From Prochlorococcus sp. AG-469-F22 (GTDB lineage: Bacteria > Cyanobacteriota > Cyanobacteriia > PCC-6307 > Cyanobiaceae), in NCBI GenBank assembly GCA_003211655.1, contig QCSC01000008.1:1-37041 (forward strand): 37,041 nt of DNA, written 5' to 3'. Both the position numbers and the translations under genes were made by a program. Below the pieces are notes generated by a model. The model was not told the DNA's origin. It searched no databases and saw only the letters and a program-made list of their open reading frames with translations. This document shows, piece after piece, positions 1 to 6,882 of this stretch; the first letter of the stretch is position 1; each line of letters opens with the position of its first letter.

Positions 1-211
1 TTGTAATGTTTGCTATTAAAATTGGTAATGAAGTGATTTTATATCCATAAATAATCCAAGACACTACCCCGCACATAAACATTATTAAGGTAACTAAAGA
101 GACATCTTCAGCTTTTTTCGTCTTTAAAGTTTTAATTAACTGTGGGAGAAAAGCAGTTGTAGTTAAGATTGCCGCAAAGTATCCGAAAAACTCAATATTT
201 ACAGAATTCAT
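1..211 (-). CDS. SemiSWEET / MtN3-type (PQ-loop) small transporter, 3' part outside window
   Basis: The reading frame opens with ATG at 211 and runs off the left edge after about 70 codons. The protein begins MNSVNIEFFGYFAAILTTTA and continues with FLPQLIKTLKTKKAEDVSL, a membrane helix followed by the PQ-loop signature, then two more hydrophobic stretches. This is the three-helix layout of bacterial SemiSWEET transporters (usually about 85-90 aa), which dimerise and carry small sugars or related solutes; the substrate here is unknown. Its start codon overlaps the stop of the preceding peroxiredoxin-like gene (TAATG), so the two are probably one transcript. Family call is fairly sure; function in this organism is inference. 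Confidence 0.8.
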   Translation of the reverse strand, partial: MNSVNIEFFGYFAAILTTTAFLPQLIKTLKTKKAEDVSLVTLIMFMCGVVSWIIYGYKITSLPILIANIT

Positions 212-945
212 TATTTACATTTCTCAGATAAAAAAGCTAAGGGATCTTCCATTTTTGCAGAATACACAAGCACATCATTGGAAAAATAGTTGTAAATGAT
301 TTGGTCTTTATCATCTAAAAGAAAGGAAGCCCCCCTTTGAGGAAGATACTTATTATCAAGAATATAATCATTCCAGTTTTGAAGAATTTCCAACATGTTA
401 GTTAATCTGTAAGTAGCCAATTCAAAAGGCCTTAAATAACCATCACCACATGTATATTTGAAGAACATTCCAGGAAATTTTATTAAATTAAAGAGATTTA
501 TTTGATCCTCGTCAGAAAAAATTTGTTTTGAATTCCGATCACCTGTATAACCTCTAATAACCTCTTTAATCGTTTTTAACGAGTTTATTCCTGATAACAT
601 TATTAACATATTGATCCAACCTCCCAGTCCAATATCAAAACCGTTTGAAACCTTAAGGTTCTTATGAATTTTATTATCGTAAACCACTTCTAAATTCCTG
701 TTAGGAAATCCTGTAAATTTGCAAAATTTGTCTTTACCGATTTTGTTACCAATTGCTATTGCAAAAATATCTATATCTTTATTTTGAGTATTGTTTATAA
801 AATTTTTCAAGTTTATTGCGTATTCAAAACTATCAAAATCACCCAGCAGGCCCAATAAAACAATTAATTTATATTTTTTTGAACTTGAAAAATTAAAATC
901 TTTAACCAGCTTATTGAGATTAGTTTTTTGATTATTACTGAGCAT
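211..945 (-). CDS. AhpC/TSA-family (peroxiredoxin-like) protein
   Basis: A 244-aa protein that I recognise as the cyanobacterial AhpC/TSA-like family related to PRXL2/FAM213 thioredoxin-fold proteins. Visible landmarks are the beta strand LIVLLGLLGDFDSFEYA (about residues 27-43), a motif FCKFTGFPNRNL (about 74-85) with one cysteine where peroxiredoxin-like proteins have their TxxP/C region, a conserved RGYTGDR (about 130-136) and a C-terminal LATYRLTNMLEILQNW. The reaction is not established; a thiol redox role is inferred from the fold. The stop overlaps the start of the SemiSWEET-like gene by one base. It is divergent from isiB, sharing a 140-bp AT-rich intergenic region. Confidence 0.72.
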   Translation of the reverse strand: MLSNNQKTNLNKLVKDFNFSSSKKYKLIVLLGLLGDFDSFEYAINLKNFINNTQNKDIDIFAIAIGNKIGKDKFCKFTGFPNRNLEVVYDNKIHKNLKVSNGFDIGLGGWINMLIMLSGINSLKTIKEVIRGYTGDRNSKQIFSDEDQINLFNLIKFPGMFFKYTCGDGYLRPFELATYRLTNMLEILQNWNDYILDNKYLPQRGASFLLDDKDQIIYNYFSNDVLVYSAKMEDPLAFLSEKCK

Positions 946-998
946 TATTGGATTTTGATCAAGTTAGATTGTTAAGGACAGATTTTTTTACGTTAATT

Positions 999-1016
999 TG
1001 TATAAAAATATACATG
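999..1016. promoter_or_regulatory. Candidate operator: perfect palindrome TGTATA-AAAA-TATACA upstream of isiB
   Basis: The intergenic region between the peroxiredoxin-like gene and isiB contains TGTATA (999-1004), a 4-base spacer and TATACA (1009-1014), followed by TG. On the minus strand this reads CATGTATA, the same 8-mer found upstream of the small secreted protein gene (8583) and between piuC and idiA (9293). It lies about 70 bases before the isiB start. A repressor site for iron-stress control is plausible, but the binding protein is not identified. Confidence 0.4.
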
Positions 1017-1085
1017 AAAAAGTTTTTATAAAAATTAATTTATCGTATTTTAATTTTATTATTTTAATGTAAACAATTTGAAGTT

Positions 1086-1610
1086 ATGACCGTAGGAATT
1101 TATTACGCAACTACAACTGGAAAAACTGAAGACGTAGCTGATCGTCTTCACAACTTTATTTCTTCAGCAGAATCACCTAAGGATGTTTCAGATGTTGATG
1201 ATCTTTCAGAATTTGAAGGCCTTGATGGAATAATTTGTGGTATTCCCACATGGAACACCGGTGCAGATGAGGAAAGATCTGGAACTGCTTGGGACTCAAT
1301 ATTAGAAGATATTGGGGAGCTAAGTTTGTCAGGGAAAAAGGTAGCCATTTTTGGTTTAGGAGATTCTTCTACTTATACAGAAAACTATTGCGATGCAATG
1401 GAAGAATTACATAGTTATTTCACAAAAGCAGGTGCTGATATGGTTGGCTATGTTGACAAATCTTCTTATACATTTGATGAGTCAAAGAGTGTAATTGGCG
1501 AAAGCTTTTGTGGATTACCACTTGATGAAGATAGTGAATCTGATTTAACAGACTCTCGTCTAGAAACATGGGCTTCTCAATTAAAGGGCGAAATTCCTTC
1601 ATTGGGATAA
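1086..1610 (+). CDS. isiB: Flavodoxin (long-chain)
   Basis: A 174-aa FMN electron carrier that replaces ferredoxin downstream of photosystem I when iron is scarce. The phosphate loop is ATTTGKT (residues 8-14), the first FMN-stacking region is PTWNTGADEERSG (54-66) with Trp56, and the second is GLGDSSTYTENYCD (90-103). Length and the inserted C-terminal loop match long-chain cyanobacterial flavodoxins. The ATG start follows a weak GAAG-type ribosome site. A palindromic site upstream (999-1014) and the Pcb gene 143 bases downstream support an iron-stress unit comparable to the isiAB operon of other cyanobacteria, though in reversed gene order. Confidence 0.95.
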   Translation: MTVGIYYATTTGKTEDVADRLHNFISSAESPKDVSDVDDLSEFEGLDGIICGIPTWNTGADEERSGTAWDSILEDIGELSLSGKKVAIFGLGDSSTYTENYCDAMEELHSYFTKAGADMVGYVDKSSYTFDESKSVIGESFCGLPLDEDSESDLTDSRLETWASQLKGEIPSLG

Positions 1611-1753
1611 ATCTTTTAAGTTTTTTCGTTTTTCTTTGTAACATTTGTTCTCTGCTGGCATGTTTTTTTTACATAAATAATTAAAGCCTGTAAAGTTCTT
1701 GTGTAAATCAGTCGAATTAGCAATATGCTCAATTTGCTGTTTATTTAAATCAA

Positions 1754-2812
1754 GTGTTACAAAACTACGGAAAATCTGACACTACCTATGACTGGTATGC
1801 AGGAAATTCTGGTGTTGTTGGCCGTTCAGGTAAATTCATAGCTGCTCATGCTGCTCACGCAGGTTTAATGATGTTCTGGGCAGGGGCTTTTGGATTATTT
1901 GAATTAGCTCGTTACGACGCCAGCATTCCTATGGGTGCTCAAAAAGCAATTGTTCTGCCTCATCTGGCGGGTATAGGGATTGGTGGAATTGAAAATGGAG
2001 TCATTACAGAACCTTACGGAATAGTTGTTATTTGCACATTGCATCTTATCTTTTCAGCCGTATTAGGTGCAGGTGGATTATTACATTCCAATAAATTTGC
2101 AGGAGATCTTGGAGATTATCCAAAGGGCAGTAAGCCACAAAGTTTTGATTTTGAATGGGATGATCCAGATAAATTGACTTTCATACTTGGACATCATTTG
2201 ATTTTCCTTGGAGTTGGAGCAATCATGTTCGTTGAGTGGGCTCGTATTCATGGTATTTATGATCCGGCTATTGGTTCAACAAGACAAGTAATTTACAATT
2301 TAGATATTGCGGCTATTTGGAATCATCAATTTGATTTCTTAAAAATAGATAGTTTAGAAGATATTATGGGTGGACATGCCTTTGTTGCATTCCTAACTAT
2401 TATCGGCGGTGTTTTCCATATTTGTACAAAACAATTTGGAGAATATACAGAATTCAAGGGTAAAGGATTACTTGGAGCAGAGGCTATTCTTTCTTATTCA
2501 GTAGTTGGTGTTTCCTTTATGGCATTTATTGCGGCATTCTGGTGTGCTTCTAATACAACTATTTATCCAGTTGATCTATATGGGGAACCATTGAATCTTG
2601 AATTTCAATTTGCTCCTTATTTTACTGATAGTGTTGATTTAGGTTCTGGACAATATAGTTCAAGAGCATGGCTTGCAAACGGTCACTTCTATTTAGGATT
2701 CTTTTTCTTACAAGGCCATTTATGGCACGCTCTTAGAGCTATGGGATTTGACTTTAAGAAAATTGGTCAAGCATTTGACAATATGGAAAATACAAAAATT
2801 ACTCAAAATTAG
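1754..2812 (+). CDS. pcb: Pcb divinyl chlorophyll a/b-binding antenna protein, probably iron-stress type
   Basis: A 352-aa member of the CP43/IsiA/Pcb family: a six-helix membrane antenna binding chlorophyll to the outside of a photosystem. Recognisable parts are WYAGNSGVVGRSGKFIAAHA near the N terminus, HHLIFLGVG and VEWARIHGIYDPAIG in the middle, SLEDIMGGHAFVAF, and the C-terminal LGFFFLQGHLWHALRAMGFD, which is the family signature. Start is GTG at 1754, giving (M)LQNYG, close to the MQTYG start of known Pcb proteins. Many positions differ from the housekeeping Pcb sequence I remember, for example FEFAPYFTDSVDL-like lumenal loop residues. Placement directly after isiB suggests the iron-stress-induced paralogue; which photosystem it serves cannot be read here. 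Confidence 0.9.
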   Translation: MLQNYGKSDTTYDWYAGNSGVVGRSGKFIAAHAAHAGLMMFWAGAFGLFELARYDASIPMGAQKAIVLPHLAGIGIGGIENGVITEPYGIVVICTLHLIFSAVLGAGGLLHSNKFAGDLGDYPKGSKPQSFDFEWDDPDKLTFILGHHLIFLGVGAIMFVEWARIHGIYDPAIGSTRQVIYNLDIAAIWNHQFDFLKIDSLEDIMGGHAFVAFLTIIGGVFHICTKQFGEYTEFKGKGLLGAEAILSYSVVGVSFMAFIAAFWCASNTTIYPVDLYGEPLNLEFQFAPYFTDSVDLGSGQYSSRAWLANGHFYLGFFFLQGHLWHALRAMGFDFKKIGQAFDNMENTKITQN

Positions 2813-2830
2813 TTTAATTAGAAAAAAAAT

Positions 2831-2862
2831 TCCTCTCTATTTAGTTAGAGGGGATTTTTTTT
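2831..2862 (+). terminator. Rho-independent terminator of the isiB-pcb unit
   Basis: The 9-bp stem TCCTCTCTA (2831-2839) pairs with TAGAGGGGA (2846-2854), with one T-G pair, around a 6-base loop, followed by an 8-T run (2855-2862). It sits 18 bases after the pcb stop. Confidence 0.85.
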
Positions 2863-2894
2863 GTAAAATTGTTATTAAACTTACCTATGAACTA

Positions 2895-3545
2895 ATGAAT
2901 TTAACAGAAATAAACTGCAAGGAACTCTTTAAAAAAGCTTATGAAAATAGATATACCTGGAATTATAACTTTAGTGGTTATAAAGGTAAATGTATTTTCT
3001 CGGTAAATAGTGATAGCTATGAAGGTGATTTCGTTTTAGGGAAAGATTTTAAACCTGAAATCCTGAATATTGATGATAAAAAGATAGTTAAAAGTATATC
3101 CTCACAATTATTCGAAGTTTCTATCCATAGAGTAAAAAGAGAATTTGAAGAAATTCACTCAAAAAATATTTTTAATTTAATTAAAGATTCAGAGAGCGGA
3201 ATTGAAATAATAGTTTCCGGTAAAAGTGAGGGTGATAAATATCGTGTCAAAAATAATTGTATAAATATGGTTTATAGAAAAATCCACGGAATAATCATAG
3301 AAATTTTTGTTCAAGAATTCTTCGATACTGGGAATGGATTCTTAAGTAAAAAATATACTAGCCAACAAATTGACCCTAATACTCTTAAAGCTAATTCTTT
3401 GAAGTTGGAATATGAGGATAGATTTATTAATATTGGTTCTCAAGATATTTGGATACTTAATTCAAGAACAATAAAATGCTTAAATAAAAATCAAGAAGAA
3501 GAAATACAAAAGTTTATTTTTGAGGATCTAAGTTTATTGGACTAG
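2895..3545 (+). CDS. DUF3386 family protein
   Basis: A 216-aa soluble protein. The opening MNLTEINCKELFKKAYENRY, followed by TWNYNFSGYKG, matches the start of the cyanobacterial DUF3386 family, as does the later region around SLKLEYEDRFINIGSQDIWIL. The frame stays open back into pcb, but the ATG at 2895 lies after the pcb terminator and gives the family-typical N terminus, so I take that start. No catalytic motif is visible. The family is nearly universal in cyanobacteria and has no established function. Convergent with the 81-aa gene, 11 bases apart. Confidence 0.8.
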   Translation: MNLTEINCKELFKKAYENRYTWNYNFSGYKGKCIFSVNSDSYEGDFVLGKDFKPEILNIDDKKIVKSISSQLFEVSIHRVKREFEEIHSKNIFNLIKDSESGIEIIVSGKSEGDKYRVKNNCINMVYRKIHGIIIEIFVQEFFDTGNGFLSKKYTSQQIDPNTLKANSLKLEYEDRFINIGSQDIWILNSRTIKCLNKNQEEEIQKFIFEDLSLLD

Positions 3546-3556
3546 TGGCTCACTTT

Positions 3557-3802
3557 TTACTCTACTAATCTAAATCCTTTATCAAGTAATTTCTGATAAA
3601 GAAGCCTAGCTCTGAAAGCAAGAATTTGCTCTTCATTTTCATTACTAATTACATGGAAGTAATTAGCATCTAGTTTATTTTTGCTAAAACATACATTTGC
3701 TTCCCCTAATCTTAGAGTCCAGTTTTCTTCTTTTGCTAAATCTTGATTAGGTCCAAGATCCCATGGACATTTTTCAGGATATTTTTCTCTTTTAGATCCC
3801 AT
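3557..3802 (-). CDS. Conserved small hypothetical protein (81 aa)
   Basis: An 81-aa soluble protein with a charged N terminus (KREKYPEKCPWDLGPNQ) and a C-terminal helix rich in Leu, Arg and Lys (LAFRARLLYQKLLDKGFRL). I do not recognise a domain. Codon use and compactness look like a real gene, and the ATG is preceded by an AT-rich gap. No transmembrane segment or signal peptide. It is convergent with the DUF3386 gene and lies 97 bases from the methyltransferase gene on the same strand. Confidence 0.6.
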   Translation of the reverse strand: MGSKREKYPEKCPWDLGPNQDLAKEENWTLRLGEANVCFSKNKLDANYFHVISNENEEQILAFRARLLYQKLLDKGFRLVE

Positions 3803-3899
3803 TGAAAATTTTTAAACTACCCAATATTAGTAACAATTCAAAAGTATGGCTATGGTTTTTAATTATTAGCTTTGTCTTACACTGCAGTAAAGGAATAAT

Positions 3900-4538
3900 T
3901 TATTCTTTAGTCGCAATTAAACAATAAAAAGGATCTTTATTTAAAAAATTAAAAATATTCAGAGAAGGTTCATTAAACTTTTTAATGATTTTTGGTTCAT
4001 TAAATCCGTTTGTGATTAATACTTTTCTTACATATTTTATTCTCTCTTCTTCATTAGATGTAGTCCATATATTAGGAGCCTTATGCCAAAATGCTCTATT
4101 TGAAAAAGCAATCATAATCTTGCCCTGATTACTCAAAATTCTTACGATTTCTTCGGTTAGATTTTCTGGGTATTGTAAATATTGCCAAGCTGCCACCATT
4201 AAACAATAATCAACGCTTCCACTATCAAGAGGAATCTCTTGATTTAAATTGAAATTTTGTATCCAATAAGAATCAAAAATTTTGTTTTTTTCGAGTTCTT
4301 GTTTGTTTAATCCATGTCCAATAACTTTTTTATATTTTTTATCTTTAGGTAAATAACTATCCCAACTGGACATTAAATCAAGCACAGTTGAAAAATCTGC
4401 AATTTCATTTTTATAAACGTTTGATAGATATTGCCTGAAGTTAGCGTCTAGATGGTAGACAAATTTCGGATGAGAATAAAAATCTTCATCATTACTCTCA
4501 TCAAGCTTTTTTCTTTGATAATTATTTAAAACTTCCAA
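3900..4538 (-). CDS. Class I SAM-dependent methyltransferase-like protein
   Basis: A 212-aa protein with the outline of a small-molecule methyltransferase. VLDLMSSWDSYLPK (about 52-65) is motif I, though with a less glycine-rich loop than usual. VIGHGLNKQELEKN (about 72-85) follows, GSVDYCLMVAAWQYLQYPE (about 107-125) is the motif IV acidic region, and GKIMIAFSNRAFW (about 138-150) is the following strand. The canonical GxGxG is absent, which also holds for many cyanobacterial members of this group. Substrate unknown. It has no close operon partner. Confidence 0.7.
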   Translation of the reverse strand: MEVLNNYQRKKLDESNDEDFYSHPKFVYHLDANFRQYLSNVYKNEIADFSTVLDLMSSWDSYLPKDKKYKKVIGHGLNKQELEKNKIFDSYWIQNFNLNQEIPLDSGSVDYCLMVAAWQYLQYPENLTEEIVRILSNQGKIMIAFSNRAFWHKAPNIWTTSNEEERIKYVRKVLITNGFNEPKIIKKFNEPSLNIFNFLNKDPFYCLIATKE

Positions 4539-4690
4539 GATGATTATTATGAGATCTTTTTTAAATTTAGTAAATAGATATTCATATTGTGATTTAGAAA
4601 TATATTGATCATTTAATTAATTAAAGATTTTTAAAAAAGCTAGACATCTATTCAAAAAAAGTTAAATTATTAAATATCAATTTAATTAAA

Positions 4691-4861
4691 ATGATTGAAT
4701 TTAAAAGGAGTAAAAAAAATAGATCTAAAAATGCCATTTTCAATCCATATGAAAACGGAATTAGTCAATACGATATGGCTTATCTTTCATCAAAAAAAGT
4801 TTTAAAAACTAAAACTGCTAATCTACAAAATGATTTTCAAAAAGATAATTTAGCTGCATAA
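4691..4861 (+). CDS. Small basic protein (56 aa), unrecognised
   Basis: An ATG at 4691 opens 56 codons ending in TAA at 4859-4861. The protein starts MIEFKRSKKNRSKNAIFNPY, is Lys/Arg-rich in its first 15 residues and ends DFQKDNLAA. The stop is only 2 bases before the ATG of the tautomerase gene, suggesting one transcript with translational coupling. No domain recognised; the basic N terminus could bind nucleic acid or a membrane, but that is a guess. Confidence 0.5.
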   Translation: MIEFKRSKKNRSKNAIFNPYENGISQYDMAYLSSKKVLKTKTANLQNDFQKDNLAA

Positions 4862-4863
4862 AT

Positions 4864-5196
4864 ATGCCTTACATTAATGTTTCTACTTCAGAAAAAATAG
4901 AGGATAAGAAAAGATTACTTGAAGAAATCTCAATATTAATTTCGTCTTTAACAAATAAATCAAAAAGATTTGTTATGGCTAAATTAGATGATGATTCCGA
5001 AATGTATTTCGATGATGAAAGTCCTTGCTGCTATTTAGAAATAAAGTCAATAGGTTCCCTAAATTCCTCAGAGATGGCAAAACCTATATGTAATTTTATT
5101 TATGAAAAGATTGGAATTCCTTTAGATAGAATTTATATTTCTTTCGAGGATGTGTCTGCTTCAATGTGGGCTTGGAATGGAAAAACCTTTGGTTAA
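4864..5196 (+). CDS. MIF-like / phenylpyruvate tautomerase family protein
   Basis: A 110-aa member of the tautomerase superfamily, MIF branch. Pro2 (the N-terminal proline after Met removal) is the catalytic base of the family and is present in MPYINVSTSE. SKRFVMAKLDDDSEMYFDD (about 33-51) matches the MIF region after the first helix, and the end DVSASMWAWNGKTFG is typical, with the NG and F of MIF proteins. A MIF homologue from Prochlorococcus has been studied biochemically and shows phenylpyruvate tautomerase activity; its cellular role is unknown. It follows the 56-aa gene with a 2-base gap. Confidence 0.85.
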   Translation: MPYINVSTSEKIEDKKRLLEEISILISSLTNKSKRFVMAKLDDDSEMYFDDESPCCYLEIKSIGSLNSSEMAKPICNFIYEKIGIPLDRIYISFEDVSASMWAWNGKTFG

Positions 5197-5222
5197 GAAT
5201 TATTTTTTTAGGTATTCTTTCA

Positions 5223-5612
5223 ATGGAAATAAATAATTTAGTTGATTTAAACAGTCTTAGAACTGCTCCTCAATTAAGCAGCAGTCAAGTTAAAAAACTA
5301 TTAGAGGAACTAGAAGCTAATATTTTTAATGCCGATTGGATAACAATAGGAATAATGGCACCTTGTGATAATAGGGCTATTGAAGCATTACAATCAATTT
5401 CTAAAAAATATTCCTCAATTAAATTTGATAATTTAGATTCGTTCCATGCTGATGGAAGTGTTTTTTTAAAAGGTAACCAAAAAACTGGAAATGTTTACAT
5501 GAGATCTGAAAATGGTCTAGGGGAAGGCATTTTATTAACATGTCAATATGAAAAAGATTCTGAAGAATCTTTTACTTATGGACCGTTACCATTAGGGTTT
5601 TTCAATAATTAA
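5223..5612 (+). CDS. DUF1824 family protein
   Basis: A 129-aa protein. The segments LRTAPQLSSSQVKKLLEEL (about 11-29), WITIGIMAPCDNRAIEAL (about 39-56), GSVFLKGNQKTGNVYMRSE (about 80-98) and GLGEGILLTCQ are the hallmarks of the cyanobacterial DUF1824 family. I use the ATG at 5223, which matches the family N terminus; an in-frame GTG at 5166 would only add residues overlapping the tautomerase gene. No known function. It is 26 bases after the tautomerase and probably in the same transcript. Confidence 0.8.
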   Translation: MEINNLVDLNSLRTAPQLSSSQVKKLLEELEANIFNADWITIGIMAPCDNRAIEALQSISKKYSSIKFDNLDSFHADGSVFLKGNQKTGNVYMRSENGLGEGILLTCQYEKDSEESFTYGPLPLGFFNN

Positions 5613-5627
5613 ATCGAATTTCGATTT
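5611..5627 (+). terminator. Weak hairpin at end of DUF1824 gene
   Basis: AAATCGA (5611-5617) pairs with TCGATTT (5621-5627), overlapping the stop codon. The following T run is interrupted (ATTTCTTCC), so termination here is uncertain. Confidence 0.25.
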
Positions 5628-5871
5628 ATTTCTTCCTAATCAATTTTTCATCTTGGGCCTTTTAAATCAGGAGAACATGTAAATTCTTTTGAGTTGATAA
5701 TTAATTTTTAGTCATAAAGTAATTAATTTTTTCGTCTCTTTAATAGTTAAGAAAAAAATATTTTCAAAAACAGGAATAAAATAAACATCAAAATGTAATT
5801 TTCTTACACTAAAAGAAGCTTTGTTATTATGAAAGTTGGTTTACTTTTAAAATTTTCGACTTTTTAATACG

Positions 5872-6753
5872 ATGTTTTTTCAAGATATAATTCAAAACTT
5901 AAATAAATTCTGGTCAGAAGAAGGGTGTTTAATTATGCAGCCGTATGATACTGAAAAGGGAGCAGGAACAATGAATCCTCATACTTTTTTAAGGGCTATT
6001 GGACCTGAGCCATGGAGTGTTGCATATGTAGAACCATGTAGAAGACCCACAGATGGAAGGTTTGGCGATAATCCAAACAGGGCTCAACATTATTATCAAT
6101 ATCAAGTAATTATTAAACCATCTCCAGATGAAATACAGGAAAAATATCTAACTTCTTTAGAGTTCTTAGGGATAAATCCTAAAGATCATGACATAAGGTT
6201 TGTAGAGGACAATTGGGAGTCGCCTACCCTAGGAGCCTGGGGAGTAGGTTGGGAGGTTTGGTTAGATGGGATGGAGGTTACACAATTTACTTATTTTCAA
6301 CAATGTGGAGGAATAGATTGTAATCCAATACCTATCGAAATAACTTATGGATTAGAGAGAATCGCAATGTTTTTGCAAGATAAAGAAAGTATTTGGGATT
6401 TAAATTGGAATAAAGAAATTAATTACAGTGATATCTGGCTTCAATTCGAAAAAAACCAATGTTCTTTTAATTTTAGTGATTCAAATCCTGAAAACATGCG
6501 AAAATTATTTGCTATTTACCAAGAAGAAGCTAACTCTTTAATTGAAAAAAACCTAACATATCCAGCTCTAGATTTTGTTTTAAAGTGCAGTCATTGCTTT
6601 AATTTGTTGGATGCTAGAGGAGTAATCTCGGTAACAGATCGCGCTCAATACATTGAAAAGATTAGAAAATTAGCAAGAGAAGTTGCCTCTTCATGGGTGA
6701 AGGAAAGAGAATTATTAAACTTCCCCTTAGCTAAAAATTTTAAAAAAAAGTAA
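5872..6753 (+). CDS. glyQ: Glycyl-tRNA synthetase alpha subunit
   Basis: A 293-aa catalytic alpha subunit of the bacterial alpha2beta2 glycyl-tRNA synthetase, which charges tRNA-Gly. It begins [19 protein letters not shown] and continues with [22 protein letters not shown] and [20 protein letters not shown], the class II motif region. [20 protein letters not shown] (about 116-135) and [12 protein letters not shown] follow as in the family. Length is normal. The beta subunit gene is not adjacent, which is usual in cyanobacteria. A TTATTATG sequence about 40 bases upstream is a possible -10 box. Confidence 0.97.
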   Translation: MFFQDIIQNLNKFWSEEGCLIMQPYDTEKGAGTMNPHTFLRAIGPEPWSVAYVEPCRRPTDGRFGDNPNRAQHYYQYQVIIKPSPDEIQEKYLTSLEFLGINPKDHDIRFVEDNWESPTLGAWGVGWEVWLDGMEVTQFTYFQQCGGIDCNPIPIEITYGLERIAMFLQDKESIWDLNWNKEINYSDIWLQFEKNQCSFNFSDSNPENMRKLFAIYQEEANSLIEKNLTYPALDFVLKCSHCFNLLDARGVISVTDRAQYIEKIRKLAREVASSWVKERELLNFPLAKNFKKK

Positions 6754-6774
6754 AATTAATACATAAGCCGATAT

Positions 6775-6794
6775 TATGTATAAAATGTAACATA
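6775..6794. promoter_or_regulatory. Candidate operator upstream of porin gene
   Basis: TATGTATAAAATGTAACATA has inverted ends (TATGT...ACATA). It contains the 13-mer ATGTATAAAATGT (6776-6788) that recurs exactly at 8584-8596 upstream of the small secreted protein gene. A likely -10 hexamer TACAAT lies at 6836-6841, about 45 bases further on, so the site would be in an upstream activator or repressor position. Confidence 0.35.
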
Positions 6795-6844
6795 TATTTG
6801 AAACTTTTATTCCTACCTAGAAAAGTTACAGTCGATACAATCTA

Positions 6845-6882
6845 AATACCCATTCGTGTGGGTATTTTCCGTGTGAGGTAAA
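6845..6882 (+). promoter_or_regulatory. Porin 5' UTR: hairpin plus Yfr1-complementary ribosome binding site
   Basis: AATACCCA (6845-6852) pairs perfectly with TGGGTATT (6859-6866) around a 6-base loop. Immediately after it, GTGTGAGG (6871-6878) covers the Shine-Dalgarno sequence and is the exact reverse complement of CCTCACAC, the core of the Yfr1 small RNA (ACTCCTCACAC). Outer membrane porin mRNAs are the published Yfr1 targets in Prochlorococcus MED4. Pairing here would block ribosome entry. The sequence match is seen; regulation in this strain is inferred. Confidence 0.7.

Noticed and set aside
1659-1675. CATGTTTTTTTTACATA before pcb as an operator
   Set aside because: The arms are only four bases and the spacer is a T run, so it could be chance in AT-rich DNA; kept only as a weak member of the shared-motif finding.
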